Assembly: GCF_900230215.1 (NCBI RefSeq) | Contig: NZ_LT907982.1 | Span: 1,364,001 to 1,428,000, forward strand | Source: Jatrophihabitans sp. GAS493 | GTDB lineage: Bacteria; Actinomycetota; Actinomycetes; Mycobacteriales; Jatrophihabitantaceae | Length of the DNA: 64,000 nt | Reading direction: 5' to 3' | Shown: piece by piece, positions 42,010 to 52,358 of the stretch | Layout: the number at the start of each line of letters is the position of its first letter | Numbering within the stretch: position 1 is the first letter of the stretch | Notes under the pieces: generated by a model | Seen by the model: the letters and a program-made list of their open reading frames with translations, nothing else | Told to the model about the DNA's origin: nothing | The model's database searches: none | Translations under genes and position numbers: made by a program

Positions 42010-43968
42010 GTGGCTTCACACTTGGCGTTGTATCGCAAATACCGGTCGGCCACCTTCGCCGACGTCATCGGCCAAGAGCACGTCACCGCGCCCCTAATGC
42101 AGGCCCTGACGGCTGGCCGCATCAACCACGCGTACCTCTTCTCCGGCCCGCGCGGCTGCGGCAAGACCTCCAGCGCCCGCATCCTGGCCCGCTCGCTGAA
42201 CTGCGCCGAGGGCCCAACGGCCACCCCCTGCGGGGTCTGCCCGTCCTGCATCGAGCTGGCCCCCAACGGCCCCGGCTCCATCGACGTGATCGAGATCGAC
42301 GCCGCCAGCCACGGCGGTGTGGACGATGCCCGTGACCTGCGTGAGCGGGCCTTCTACTCCCCGGTGCGCGACCGTTTCAAGGTTTACATCATCGACGAGG
42401 CGCACATGGTCTCGACGCAGGGTTTCAACGCCCTGCTCAAGCTGGTTGAGGAGCCGCCGGAGTTCCTGGTCTTCGTCTTCGCGACCACCGAACCCGACAA
42501 GGTCCTACAGACGATCCGCTCGCGCACTCATCACTACCCGTTCCGGCTAATCCCGCCGGCGGCCATGCGCGCCCACCTGGAGGGGATCTGCGCAGCCGAG
42601 GGGATCACCGTCGAACCGGCGGTGTTGCCGCTGGTCGTCCGGGCCGGCGGCGGCTCAGCCCGTGACTCGCTGTCGCTGCTGGACCAGCTGCTGGCCGGTG
42701 CCGGTGCGGAGGGCGTCACCTACGTCCGCGCGGTCGCCCTGCTCGGCGTCACCGACAACGCTCTGCTGGACGCGATGGTTGACGCGCTGGCCGCCGGCGA
42801 TGCCGCCTCGGTCTACGGAACGGTCAACTCCGTCGTCGAGGCCGGGCATGATCCGCGGCGCTTTGCCGCCGACCTGCTCGACCGATTCCGCGATCTGCTC
42901 CTGCTCGCCGCCGTCCCCGACGCGGTGAGCCGTGGGCTCATCGAGTCCTCCGGCGACGACGCCGACCTGATGGGCAAGCAGGCCGAGCGGATCGGCGCCG
43001 CTTCCCTCGCCCGCTACGCCGAGATCGTGCACAACGCGCTGATCGAGATGCGCGGAACCACGTCGGCCCGATTGGTCCTGGAGTTGCTCTGCGCGCGGAT
43101 GCTGCTCCCCGACGCCAGCGCCGACTCGGCCGCACTGCTGCAGCGTCTGGAGCGCATCGAGCGCCGCTTCGACGCTGCGCCCGCCGCCGCAACGGCGACT
43201 CCGGCGCCCGCCCAACCGACTCGGGAGGCAGTCGCACCGGCTCCCGTTACGGCCACTCCAGCTGCGCCCGCTCCCGCCGTGGCCGCTCCAGCTCCGGCTG
43301 TTTCGGCTCCGGTCGCTCCCGCTCCTGAGGTGCCGGCTGCAGCGGCGCCGATGGTTGCGGCCGACCCAGCTCCGTCAGCGACCCCAACAGCGGATGCGGC
43401 CACCGCCGTAGCGCCGGGGGCACTGGACGCCACCGCGATCCGACGTCTCTGGCCGCAGTTGCTGGACGTCGTCAAGCAGTCATCGCGGCGCACCCGGGCG
43501 CTGCTGGACAACGCTCAGGTCGGCGACGTGAAGGGCGATGTTGTCGTCCTCACCGCTCCGAGCGCAACGCTGGCCAAGATGATCAGCGACGACAGCAACA
43601 CCTCCGTCCTACGGGCCGCGCTGACCGCCGAGATCGGCGGCAAGTGGACGGTCGAGGTGCAGGTCGAGAGTGATGACGTGCCCCAGCGTCAAGTGGTGCC
43701 CGAGACCGAGCCCAGCCCGGAGCAGGAGAGCGCAGCCAGTGCCCAGGCGGCGGCAGCGGCCAAGGCCACTGCGGCCCGGGCGGCGGCGGCTCGCGAGGTC
43801 GCCGACGCGCAGGCGGCTCAAGACAGCGCCGGTGACGCCGACCCGCGTGACAGCAGCGAGCCGGTGGCCACGGGCGAGGTCGCGGCCCGGCTGGATCCGG
43901 AGGCATCGGCCATCCAGCTACTTCGCAGCACTCTGGACGCCAAGCCGCTCGACGCCAGCGGCCGCTGA
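42010..43968 (+). CDS. dnaX: DNA polymerase III gamma/tau subunit
   Basis: 652 residues from GTG 42010. AAA+ clamp-loader ATPase: YRKYRSATFADVIGQEHV, Walker A SGPRGCGKTSSA, a zinc site CGVCPSC with an upstream Cys, Walker B VYIIDEAHMVS, sensor VFATTEPDKVLQTIRSR. Then the lid and collar domains, a ~100-residue Ala/Pro linker (from ~residue 390), and a C-terminal domain with FIRRLW-type DATAIRRLWPQLLDVV. I see no A-rich slippery site for programmed frameshifting, so only the full product is expected. Part of the conserved SRP RNA-dnaX-ybaB-recR neighbourhood, here interrupted by the amidase gene. Confidence 0.97.
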   Translation: MASHLALYRKYRSATFADVIGQEHVTAPLMQALTAGRINHAYLFSGPRGCGKTSSARILARSLNCAEGPTATPCGVCPSCIELAPNGPGSIDVIEIDAASHGGVDDARDLRERAFYSPVRDRFKVYIIDEAHMVSTQGFNALLKLVEEPPEFLVFVFATTEPDKVLQTIRSRTHHYPFRLIPPAAMRAHLEGICAAEGITVEPAVLPLVVRAGGGSARDSLSLLDQLLAGAGAEGVTYVRAVALLGVTDNALLDAMVDALAAGDAASVYGTVNSVVEAGHDPRRFAADLLDRFRDLLLLAAVPDAVSRGLIESSGDDADLMGKQAERIGAASLARYAEIVHNALIEMRGTTSARLVLELLCARMLLPDASADSAALLQRLERIERRFDAAPAAATATPAPAQPTREAVAPAPVTATPAAPAPAVAAPAPAVSAPVAPAPEVPAAAAPMVAADPAPSATPTADAATAVAPGALDATAIRRLWPQLLDVVKQSSRRTRALLDNAQVGDVKGDVVVLTAPSATLAKMISDDSNTSVLRAALTAEIGGKWTVEVQVESDDVPQRQVVPETEPSPEQESAASAQAAAAAKATAARAAAAREVADAQAAQDSAGDADPRDSSEPVATGEVAARLDPEASAIQLLRSTLDAKPLDASGR

Positions 43969-43973
43969 CCCCT

Positions 43974-44023
43974 GAACGCTCCTGCTACTTGTAGGCTGGC
44001 GCGCCTAATTGGCAGGAGGGTTC
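43974..44023. terminator. bidirectional terminator between dnaX and the amidase gene
   Basis: GAACGCTCCTGC (43974-43985) pairs with GCAGGAGGGTTC (44012-44023) with one mismatch, enclosing a 26-base loop. It lies between convergent genes. There is no marked T-run. Confidence 0.5.
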
Positions 44024-44033
44024 GGCGAACAGC

Positions 44034-45080
44034 TCAGCGGCTCAGGTAGGCCAGAATCCCGGACGCCACGGCCACCGCGATCCGCTGGCGACCGGCCGCG
44101 GAGGTCTGGATCGCCGCGTCACCGGCGTTGCGCATATTGCCGATCTCCAGGAACGTGGCCGGCTTCAGGGCCAGGTTCAGCCCGGCCAGGTCGTCGCGGG
44201 GGTAGTACCCATTCTTACCGAGGTAGCTCGAGACGGTCATCCCCGACCCGGCCAGCAGTGAGTCGTGCAGGGCCTTGGTCAGCGCGCTCGACTGGGCGGC
44301 GACCGCCGCTCCGGCCGGCTGCCGGCTGTCCTGGCAGACGTGGAAGCCGTGCCCGGAGACCGGTGCCCCGTCGGCGTGGATGGAGATGACCGCCGCCACC
44401 CCAGGCTGATTGCCGATCGCGGCGCGCTGATCCACGCAGGGGCCGAATGAGTCGTCGTTCGGCCGGGTCATCGTCACCCGCACCCCGTGCGAGCGCAGCA
44501 GCGCGGCCACCCGGGTCGAGACATCCCAGTTGAAGGCATGCTCGGGGTAGCCGGCGTTGGTGTTCGTCCCGGTCGTCTCGCAGTCCTTCATCTCACCGAA
44601 CCCAGCCGGTACCTGACGCCGCAGGGCGGCCAGGTTGGCCGCGTCCCCACCGTTGTGTCCCGGGTTGAGCACGACCAGCGGTGAGCCTGCGACATTCGGC
44701 AGCGGTACCGCCCCACCCACCGGGGGAGACGTGGCTACGACCGGCCTCGGCGTGGCGGCCCGCGGCGTCGCGGTCGGCTTTGGAGTTGGCTTCGCGGTGG
44801 GCGCCGGGGTCATTGTGGCGATCGGGGTCGGGATCGGAGTTGGAACCGGTGTCGACGCTGGAGTGGCGCTGGGCGAGGGGAGCTGGCTCAGCGCGGCCGG
44901 CTGAGCGGACTTATGCCCTGCGCTGCAGCCGCCGAGCGCGCCGGCGACCACGATCACCACGCCGAAGAGTGCGGCGGCGGTGAATGGGCGATGAGCGGGG
45001 TGAGAGGTCGCGGATGGTGGCACTTGCACACTCTGACACGTCGGGGCCGGCGACCCGATGAGCCCTTGGCCGTTACTCAT
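44034..45080 (-). CDS. N-acetylmuramoyl-L-alanine amidase (Amidase_3), lipoprotein
   Basis: About 348 residues from ATG 45080 (GTG 45101 would add seven; neither has a ribosome site). A hydrophobic segment (AAALFGVVIVVAGALGGC) ends in a lipobox LGGC, followed by a Ser/Thr/Pro-rich spacer of ~80 residues with repeated PTP, then the zinc amidase domain: VVLNPGHNGGD, the Glu-containing YPEHAFNWDVSTRVAALL, SIHADG and FLEIGNMRN with the catalytic Glu. It should cut peptide stems from peptidoglycan at the outer membrane face. The gene is divergent from ybaB. Confidence 0.9.
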   Translation of the reverse strand: MSNGQGLIGSPAPTCQSVQVPPSATSHPAHRPFTAAALFGVVIVVAGALGGCSAGHKSAQPAALSQLPSPSATPASTPVPTPIPTPIATMTPAPTAKPTPKPTATPRAATPRPVVATSPPVGGAVPLPNVAGSPLVVLNPGHNGGDAANLAALRRQVPAGFGEMKDCETTGTNTNAGYPEHAFNWDVSTRVAALLRSHGVRVTMTRPNDDSFGPCVDQRAAIGNQPGVAAVISIHADGAPVSGHGFHVCQDSRQPAGAAVAAQSSALTKALHDSLLAGSGMTVSSYLGKNGYYPRDDLAGLNLALKPATFLEIGNMRNAGDAAIQTSAAGRQRIAVAVASGILAYLSR

Positions 45081-45169
45081 GGCATGTTTATGCTGGCGCA
45101 CCGTCGTCTTCTAGGGATTTTGTCAGGCGTTGCCGCTACCCTAATTGAAACGAGAGAGGTTGGATTGTT

Positions 45170-45517
45170 GTGAGTTCACGCAGTGGCGGCAGTTTCGGCG
45201 GAGGCGCGCCGAACATGCAGCAGCTTATGAAGCAGGCGCAGAAGATGCAGCAGCAACTTGCCGTCGCGCAGGCTGAGCTTGCTGAGACTGAAGTCACCGG
45301 TTCAGCCGGTGGTGGTCTGGTCTCGGCCACCGTCACCGGTTCCGGTGAACTCAAGTCCATCGTGATCTCGCCCAGCGTGGTCGACCCGGATGACGTCGAC
45401 ACGCTCCAGGATCTGGTCGTGGCCGCGATCCGTGACGCGAATCGAGTCGCCAGTGAGCTCGCAGAAGAGAAGATGGCGCCGCTCGGTGGCGCCAATCTCG
45501 GCATCCCCGGCCTGTGA
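45170..45517 (+). CDS. YbaB/EbfC nucleoid-associated protein
   Basis: A 115-residue protein starting at GTG: the helix [20 protein letters not shown], the beta region [20 protein letters not shown] and a helical C-terminus. Dimeric DNA-binding protein usually placed between dnaX and recR, as here. GAGAGAGG lies upstream. Confidence 0.95.
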   Translation: MSSRSGGSFGGGAPNMQQLMKQAQKMQQQLAVAQAELAETEVTGSAGGGLVSATVTGSGELKSIVISPSVVDPDDVDTLQDLVVAAIRDANRVASELAEEKMAPLGGANLGIPGL

Positions 45518-45549
45518 CCCTGCTTACTGATCGCAGTACGGAGAACTAG

Positions 45550-46155
45550 TTGTCCGCGATGTACGAGGGCGCCGTCCAGGACCTCATCGACGAGTTGGGT
45601 CGCCTCCCCGGCGTCGGACCGAAGAGCGCGCAGCGAATCGCGTTTCATCTGCTGGCCGCCGAGGCCGCCGACGTCGACCGGCTCGGCAGCGCGCTGCGCC
45701 GGGTGAAGGAGAAGGTGCGATTCTGCCGCATCTGCGGCAACGTCACCGAGCAGGAAGAGTGCCGCATCTGCCGCGACGAGCGGCGGGACCCCTCGATCAT
45801 CTGCGTGGTCGAGGAGCCCAAGGATGTGGTCGTCGTGGAGCGCACCCGGGAGTTCCGCGGGCGCTATCACGTCCTCGGCGGCGCTATCAGCCCGATCGAC
45901 GGCGTCGGACCGGACGATCTGCGCATCCGTGAGCTGATGGTCCGGTTGGCCGACGGCAGCGTCACCGAACTGATTCTCGCCACCGACCCGAACCTGGAGG
46001 GCGAGGCGACGGCAACCTACCTGGCCCGGCTCGTCATTCCGATGGGAGTGACCGTGTCGCGGCTGGCCAGCGGTCTGCCGGTCGGCGGCGACCTGGAGTA
46101 CGCCGACGAGGTGACGCTCGGCCGCGCGTTCTCCGGGCGAAGGCGGGTGGAGTAG
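45550..46155 (+). CDS. recR: recombination mediator RecR
   Basis: 201 residues. Helix-hairpin-helix [20 protein letters not shown], the four-cysteine zinc finger [18 protein letters not shown], and the Toprim domain ([31 protein letters not shown]). TTG 45550 is chosen because GGAGA lies ~5 bases upstream; ATG 45559 is the alternative and matches the start of many homologues. Works with RecF/RecO in gap repair. Confidence 0.96.
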   Translation: MSAMYEGAVQDLIDELGRLPGVGPKSAQRIAFHLLAAEAADVDRLGSALRRVKEKVRFCRICGNVTEQEECRICRDERRDPSIICVVEEPKDVVVVERTREFRGRYHVLGGAISPIDGVGPDDLRIRELMVRLADGSVTELILATDPNLEGEATATYLARLVIPMGVTVSRLASGLPVGGDLEYADEVTLGRAFSGRRRVE

Positions 46156-47256
46156 ATGAGCCACCCCGACGACCCCTCGGTCGCCACCCAGACTCAGTCG
46201 CCGTCCGCGACACCCACCGTGGTTCCGACGGCGGAGTACGGCTACCCCGGCACCTCGTTCTCGGCACCACTGCCCATCGTGGATGCGACTCCGGCCTCGA
46301 CCGTGCGCCCCCGGCGACGGCTGCGCGGCTTGTTCTGGGTCGCCGTCCTCGGCTCGGTCGCCGTGCTGGTGGCCGGGCTGGTCACCGCCGTCATCACCTA
46401 CCTCGACGAGGGGAAGGCGGGCGGAGTGGTGCAGCGCTACTTCTCGGCGCTCTCCAGCGGTGACGCGGCGGCGGCGCTGGGCTTCGGTCAGGTGCCGGCC
46501 GGTTCCCGCACGATGCTCACCGAACCCGTGCTCAAGGCCCAGCTGGCCCGCGGACACATAGGCAACGTGGCCGTGCTGGCCGAGTCAGCGGTCGGCAGTG
46601 AGACGGACGTCGACGTGCAGTACACACTCACGGCATCGGAGGGGCCGATGACCGTCACCGACACCATCGCCATGGTCCCCAGCGGCCGCACCTGGCGGCT
46701 GAAATCGACGGCTGTTCCAGTGCAGGTGGCGTTCTCCGGGGCGGCCAACCGGATCACCGTCGCCGGCGCGATGGCCCCGATGGGTCGCCAGCTGATGTTC
46801 CCCGGGGCGGCCCCCTTCGCCTTCGACACGAAGAATCTGGAGCTGGCCCCCCAGTCGGCCGTGATCCGCTTCGCCGAGATGCCTTCGCCCCTGGACGTCC
46901 AGCTCAGCGGCGTCGGGAAACGGGCGGTCGAAGCCAGTCTGGACAAGGCCTTCAACGCCTGCATCGGCGGTAGCGCGCCAACCCCCGCGGTCTGCCCGGC
47001 ACCGAGTGACACGCGTGCCGTTCCGGGAACCTTCAAGGGGGTGGCGAGCAAGCCCGCTTCGGCGAACGCGAACCTCTCGGTCAACGAGAGCGTGGACGGG
47101 GTCGTGCAGGAGAACGCGACCGTCCCGGTGACCGGCACCTATAGCCAACTCGACTTCAACAACCTGCCGCACCTCAAGCAGTTCACCGGAAGTATGGTCC
47201 TCACCGCGCAGGCGCTGGCCGGCGCACCGGCTCGTGTCGTCTGGGACAACCCGTGA
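46156..47256 (+). CDS. single-pass membrane protein with extracytoplasmic NTF2-like domains (unknown function)
   Basis: 366 residues: a Pro/Thr/Ser-rich cytoplasmic N-terminus (~50), a basic stop RPRRRLRG, one membrane helix (FWVAVLGSVAVLVAGLVTAVI), then ~285 extracytoplasmic residues. The first external helix VVQRYFSALSSGDAAAAL resembles the start of NTF2-like/DUF4878 domains. Two cysteines (FNACIGG, AVCPAP) may pair. It is a paralogue of 49059-50309 (same layout, corresponding cysteines). It overlaps the following protease as GTGA. Confidence 0.85.
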   Translation: MSHPDDPSVATQTQSPSATPTVVPTAEYGYPGTSFSAPLPIVDATPASTVRPRRRLRGLFWVAVLGSVAVLVAGLVTAVITYLDEGKAGGVVQRYFSALSSGDAAAALGFGQVPAGSRTMLTEPVLKAQLARGHIGNVAVLAESAVGSETDVDVQYTLTASEGPMTVTDTIAMVPSGRTWRLKSTAVPVQVAFSGAANRITVAGAMAPMGRQLMFPGAAPFAFDTKNLELAPQSAVIRFAEMPSPLDVQLSGVGKRAVEASLDKAFNACIGGSAPTPAVCPAPSDTRAVPGTFKGVASKPASANANLSVNESVDGVVQENATVPVTGTYSQLDFNNLPHLKQFTGSMVLTAQALAGAPARVVWDNP

Positions 47257-48887
47257 CGCGGCGGTTCGGGCGCAGGGCCCGCATCCTGGTCGTGCTGCTC
47301 AGCTGCGCGGTGGTGATCGTGGCCCAGACGGGTACGGCTGTGGCCGCACCCGGCCCGGACGGCGCCCCGCAGTGGTGGTTCGACAGCTGGGGCGTCCCGG
47401 CGCTGTGGGCCAGCGGGGCCCGTGGCGCGGGCATCACCATCGCCGAGATCGATACCGGCGTCAACGCCCAGGTCCCGCAGATCCGGGCCAGTCTGGTCCC
47501 CGGCTTCGACTTCGGCGTCCCGGGCGGCGTCGGCTTCGTCGACCATGAGGTGAAGGCCTTCGGCCACGGAACCGCAATGGCCTCGCTGATGGTCGCCCGC
47601 CCCAGTTCGCTGGGTGTCGTCGGGCTTGCTCCGGGCGCCAAGGTCATGCCGATCGCGCTACCGATCGACGGCACCGACGACGCCGCCGGCTCCGGAGCCG
47701 ACCACCTACCGGACGCCATCCGCTGGGCCGCCGACAATGGCGGCAAGATCATCAGCATGTCGCTCGGCGGCGAGCGAGACCCGTCGCAGGACAGCGTCCC
47801 GTGTCCCAGCGACGAGCAGGCCGCAATCACCTACGCGATCAGCAAGGGCCTCATCGTGGTTGCCGCCTCCGGCAACGGCGGGGAGGATGGCAGCCCCGTA
47901 GAGGATCCCGGAGTCTGCCTCGGTGTGGTGTCGGTCGGCGCGGTAGACCAGTCGAACAACGTCGCCTCCTTCTCCTCGCGCCACCCCTACTTGACCACCA
48001 GCGCGCCGGGTGTGAATATCCCGACGCTGGGCCGCATTCCGGGGAAGGTGTACAGCGGCGAGGGGACTAGCCAGTCCACCGCAATCGTCTCCGCCGCGTT
48101 GGCCCTCATCTGGTCGAAGTTCCCGACGCTCTCCGGACGGCAGATCGTGTCGAAGGCGCTGTCCGGCCTCGACAAGCGTTCGCTGGTGCGCGACCCGGGG
48201 CTTGGATTCGGCATCATCAATCCGGCGACGGCGATCAAGTCCGGCAACCCGAACGCGCGGAACCCGGTCTACGACAGCGTCGATCCGTATGTATCCCAGC
48301 TTGTCGCCGCAGACGCCGACACTGTGCTGAAATCGCCGCCGGCGACGACCAACACCCATGTGCCGGGTGGCGTCATCATCGGACCGGCCCCGTCACCCTG
48401 GTCTTCGGCCGTCGTTGCCGCGCTGCTGGTTGCCCTCGTCGGGCTGGTGGTGCTGATACTGCTCACGCTGGGCGGGCTACGGGCCAGACGGCGGCGTGCC
48501 GCGTTCGCGCAGACGACCGCCCAGGTCTATGGCGTCACCATCGGTGGCGGCCACTTCGACGGTCCGCCGACGAGTGGGTACATCCTCCCGAACTCCTCGG
48601 ACGGGCGCTTCGACCAGCCACCGGTCGCGCTCGCCCCTCCGGCGCAGGCGGCCCAGCCGCAACCCCAGCCGGTGGCTCCCGCATCGCCGGCCGCACCTCC
48701 CGCGCCGGCTCAGTCCGCAGCTCCGGTATCAACGCCGGCGCCAGCGCTAATCCCAACGCCGGCCCCAACGCCACCGCCACTGCAACCTGGCCGACCGATT
48801 AACCGGCCAGTCATGCCAACCGTGGAGGACGAAGACGCGGCGCAGTGGCAGGAAGTCATCTCGGCTGAGGACGAAGGACAGGACTGA
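47253..48887 (+). CDS. mycosin-like S8 serine protease, membrane-anchored
   Basis: 544 residues: signal peptide (ILVVLLSCAVVIVAQTGTAVAA), a subtilisin domain with Asp in AEIDTGVN, His in FGHGTAMAS and Ser in GEGTSQSTAIVSA, then a C-terminal membrane helix (AVVAALLVALVGLVVLILLTL) and a ~130-residue Pro/Ala-rich cytoplasmic tail. This matches MycP of type VII secretion except for the extra-long tail. No eccB/C/D/E or WxG100 genes are in the window. GTG start coupled to the upstream membrane protein, which may be a partner or substrate. Confidence 0.9.
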   Translation: MTRRFGRRARILVVLLSCAVVIVAQTGTAVAAPGPDGAPQWWFDSWGVPALWASGARGAGITIAEIDTGVNAQVPQIRASLVPGFDFGVPGGVGFVDHEVKAFGHGTAMASLMVARPSSLGVVGLAPGAKVMPIALPIDGTDDAAGSGADHLPDAIRWAADNGGKIISMSLGGERDPSQDSVPCPSDEQAAITYAISKGLIVVAASGNGGEDGSPVEDPGVCLGVVSVGAVDQSNNVASFSSRHPYLTTSAPGVNIPTLGRIPGKVYSGEGTSQSTAIVSAALALIWSKFPTLSGRQIVSKALSGLDKRSLVRDPGLGFGIINPATAIKSGNPNARNPVYDSVDPYVSQLVAADADTVLKSPPATTNTHVPGGVIIGPAPSPWSSAVVAALLVALVGLVVLILLTLGGLRARRRRAAFAQTTAQVYGVTIGGGHFDGPPTSGYILPNSSDGRFDQPPVALAPPAQAAQPQPQPVAPASPAAPPAPAQSAAPVSTPAPALIPTPAPTPPPLQPGRPINRPVMPTVEDEDAAQWQEVISAEDEGQD

Positions 48888-48974
48888 GCGTCGGCCGGTG
48901 AGGTTCGGCTCAGTCCCCGACCCAAGCTGTGGATAGTCGATGGGGTGTCACAGCGGTTGAGTAGTGTCTAACCC

Positions 48975-49058
48975 GCCCGCGACAACCGCGGGGGTGCCCG
49001 GGTCGGAGTTTGGTGAACCCGCCTTGGGGGCCGCTGCGTCGCAAGCGGGAGGATTCTT
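48975..49058 (+). promoter_or_regulatory. structured leader of the repeat-containing membrane protein gene
   Basis: CCCGCG-acaac-CGCGGG (48976-48992) and CCGCT-N8-AGCGG (49037-49054 region) form two hairpins; the second abuts the ribosome site GGGAGGA. A -10-like TAGTGT lies just upstream (48962-48967). I cannot match it to a known riboswitch family. Confidence 0.4.
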
Positions 49059-50309
49059 ATGACCGGTCCGACGGATCCAGTCGGCTCTGGAACGCCGGGG
49101 GAGCCCACCCCAGCCGAGTGGTCGGGGTACGACCCGAATCAGCCCTACGCCGCGCCGCCGCCGGGGTACGACCCGAATCAGCCCTACGCCGCGCCGCCGC
49201 CGGGGTACGACCCGAACCAGCCACCCCCAGCACCGCCGGCCTATCCGGGCTACGCCGCACCGTACGGCGGTTACGGACAACCCGGCCAGCCCGGACCGCT
49301 CGGACAACCAGGCCAGGATCCCAATCAGTACGGCTTCGCGCCGGCAGTCGCGACCAAGAAGTCGCGCAAGCCGCTCTGGATTACGTTGATCGTCGTTGCC
49401 CTGCTGATCGTCGGTGGCGGCGTCACGCTCGCCGTCCTGGTCAGCAAGAACTCCGGGTCGGCCGAGAGCGCCGTCAAGGACTATCTGACCGCGCTCTCCA
49501 CCAACGACGCCAAGGGCGCGCTCAATGCGTCGGCGCTGCAGCCTTCGTCGACCACCTTCGTCACCAACGAGGTGCTGACCAAGCAGCAGTCGATCGCCAA
49601 GATCTCGAACATCAAAGTGACCAAGGTTTCGGGCTCGTCGACGCAGGCAATGGTGCATGCCACCTACACCTTCGGCACCCAGAACGCTGAGGAGACGTAC
49701 GCGGTCTCGAAAGTCGGCGGTGAGTGGCGGATCGCCACCGCGACGCTGCCGATCGATGTCTCGACCGTCGATGACATCCCGGGGCTCACCCTCTTCGGAA
49801 CCGAAGTGAAGGGGCTCGGGAAGGTCTTCGTCTTCCCCGGTCCACTGCAGTGGGGCACCAGCAACCCGGACTACACCGTGACCGACAAGGACGCGGAGAA
49901 GTTCGCCGTCAGCCCGGAGTCGACGACGTGGAACTCGTTCACGCTCGACTACGACCTCAGCGATAGCGGTCAGCAGAAGATCGTGACCGCCGTCGACGCG
50001 TACCTGCAGCAATGCGCGGCGGTGAAGACACTGGAGCCGCAGAACTGCCCGCAGCGGGTCTACGACTTCGAAGCTGTGGAGGGTACGGCCACCTGGAAGA
50101 TCACCAGCGATGTCACGTCGTCGCTGAAGTATTCAGTCAACGACGACGATCCGACCAAAGTCGACGTCACCGCAGATGTGAAGTGGGGCGTGACCTACCA
50201 GTCCAAAGACTTCGAGGGGAAGGTCACGACCCACAGCGACACCGACAACAGCACTATCTACGGGTCGGTAGACATCTCAGCCAGCCCGCCCACTTTCACT
50301 CCTGATTAG
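49059..50309 (+). CDS. proline-rich single-pass membrane protein, paralogue of 46156-47256
   Basis: 416 residues. The cytoplasmic N-terminus holds two and a half copies of a 13-residue repeat beginning YDPNQP, then Gly/Pro/Gln-rich sequence, basic KKSRKP and one membrane helix (WITLIVVALLIVGGGVTLAVLV). The external domain starts AVKDYLTALSTNDAKGAL, the counterpart of VVQRYFSALSSGDAAAAL in the paralogue; both then have a VFPGP/MFPGA loop and a Cys pair (LQQC, PQNCP). Function unknown. GGGAGGA precedes the ATG. It is separated from the protease by a structured leader. Confidence 0.85.
   Translation: MTGPTDPVGSGTPGEPTPAEWSGYDPNQPYAAPPPGYDPNQPYAAPPPGYDPNQPPPAPPAYPGYAAPYGGYGQPGQPGPLGQPGQDPNQYGFAPAVATKKSRKPLWITLIVVALLIVGGGVTLAVLVSKNSGSAESAVKDYLTALSTNDAKGALNASALQPSSTTFVTNEVLTKQQSIAKISNIKVTKVSGSSTQAMVHATYTFGTQNAEETYAVSKVGGEWRIATATLPIDVSTVDDIPGLTLFGTEVKGLGKVFVFPGPLQWGTSNPDYTVTDKDAEKFAVSPESTTWNSFTLDYDLSDSGQQKIVTAVDAYLQQCAAVKTLEPQNCPQRVYDFEAVEGTATWKITSDVTSSLKYSVNDDDPTKVDVTADVKWGVTYQSKDFEGKVTTHSDTDNSTIYGSVDISASPPTFTPD
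49128..49218 (+). repeat. 39-bp tandem repeat coding YDPNQPYAAPPPG
   Basis: Two exact 39-base units (49128-49166 and 49167-49205), followed by a partial third with substitutions. The near-perfect identity at DNA level points to recent expansion within the cytoplasmic tail of this protein. Confidence 0.9.
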
Positions 50310-50310
50310 C

Positions 50311-50348
50311 CACCACCGACCAGCTGCGGGCCAGTTCCGCGTGTGGTG
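50311..50348. terminator. hairpin between convergent genes
   Basis: CACCAC (50311-50316) pairs with GTGGTG (50343-50348), with an inner GCGG/CCGC stem. It fills the gap between the membrane-protein gene and leuA. No T-run. Confidence 0.4.
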
Positions 50349-52280
<1,932 letters not shown>

Positions 52281-52322
52281 TCAGGCCTCGCCGCGGCTGG
52301 CAAGAAGTAGCAGCGCGCGCAT
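52281..52322 (-). CDS. leucine leader peptide (MRALLLLASRGEA)
   Basis: A 13-codon frame with four consecutive leucine codons (CTG CTA CTT CTT), three of them rare in this GC-rich genome, ending about 190 bases before leuA. A -10 TATAGT at 52332-52337 sits so close that the transcript should start within a few bases of the ATG. Leucine-rich leader peptides before leuA are known in actinobacteria; ribosome stalling at these codons would sense leucyl-tRNA. Confidence 0.75.
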   Translation of the reverse strand: MRALLLLASRGEA

Positions 52323-52331
52323 AGTGAATCG

Positions 52332-52337
52332 ACTATA
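52332..52337 (-). promoter_or_regulatory. -10 of the leuA leader transcript
   Basis: Minus-strand TATAGT, nine bases before the leader peptide ATG. No clear -35. Confidence 0.6.
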
Positions 52338-52358
52338 ACCGATCCTGGCGGTTCGAGC

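Noticed and set aside
42010-43968. Programmed frameshift in dnaX producing a short gamma subunit.
   Set aside because: No A/T-rich slippery heptamer followed by a stem was found.
47253-48887. A type VII secretion locus.
   Set aside because: Only the mycosin-like protease is present; no EccB/C/D/E or WxG100-type small proteins occur in the window.
48975-49058. Possible c-di-AMP (ydaO-type) riboswitch.
   Set aside because: G-rich and hairpin features are present but I could not match the conserved core motifs in order.
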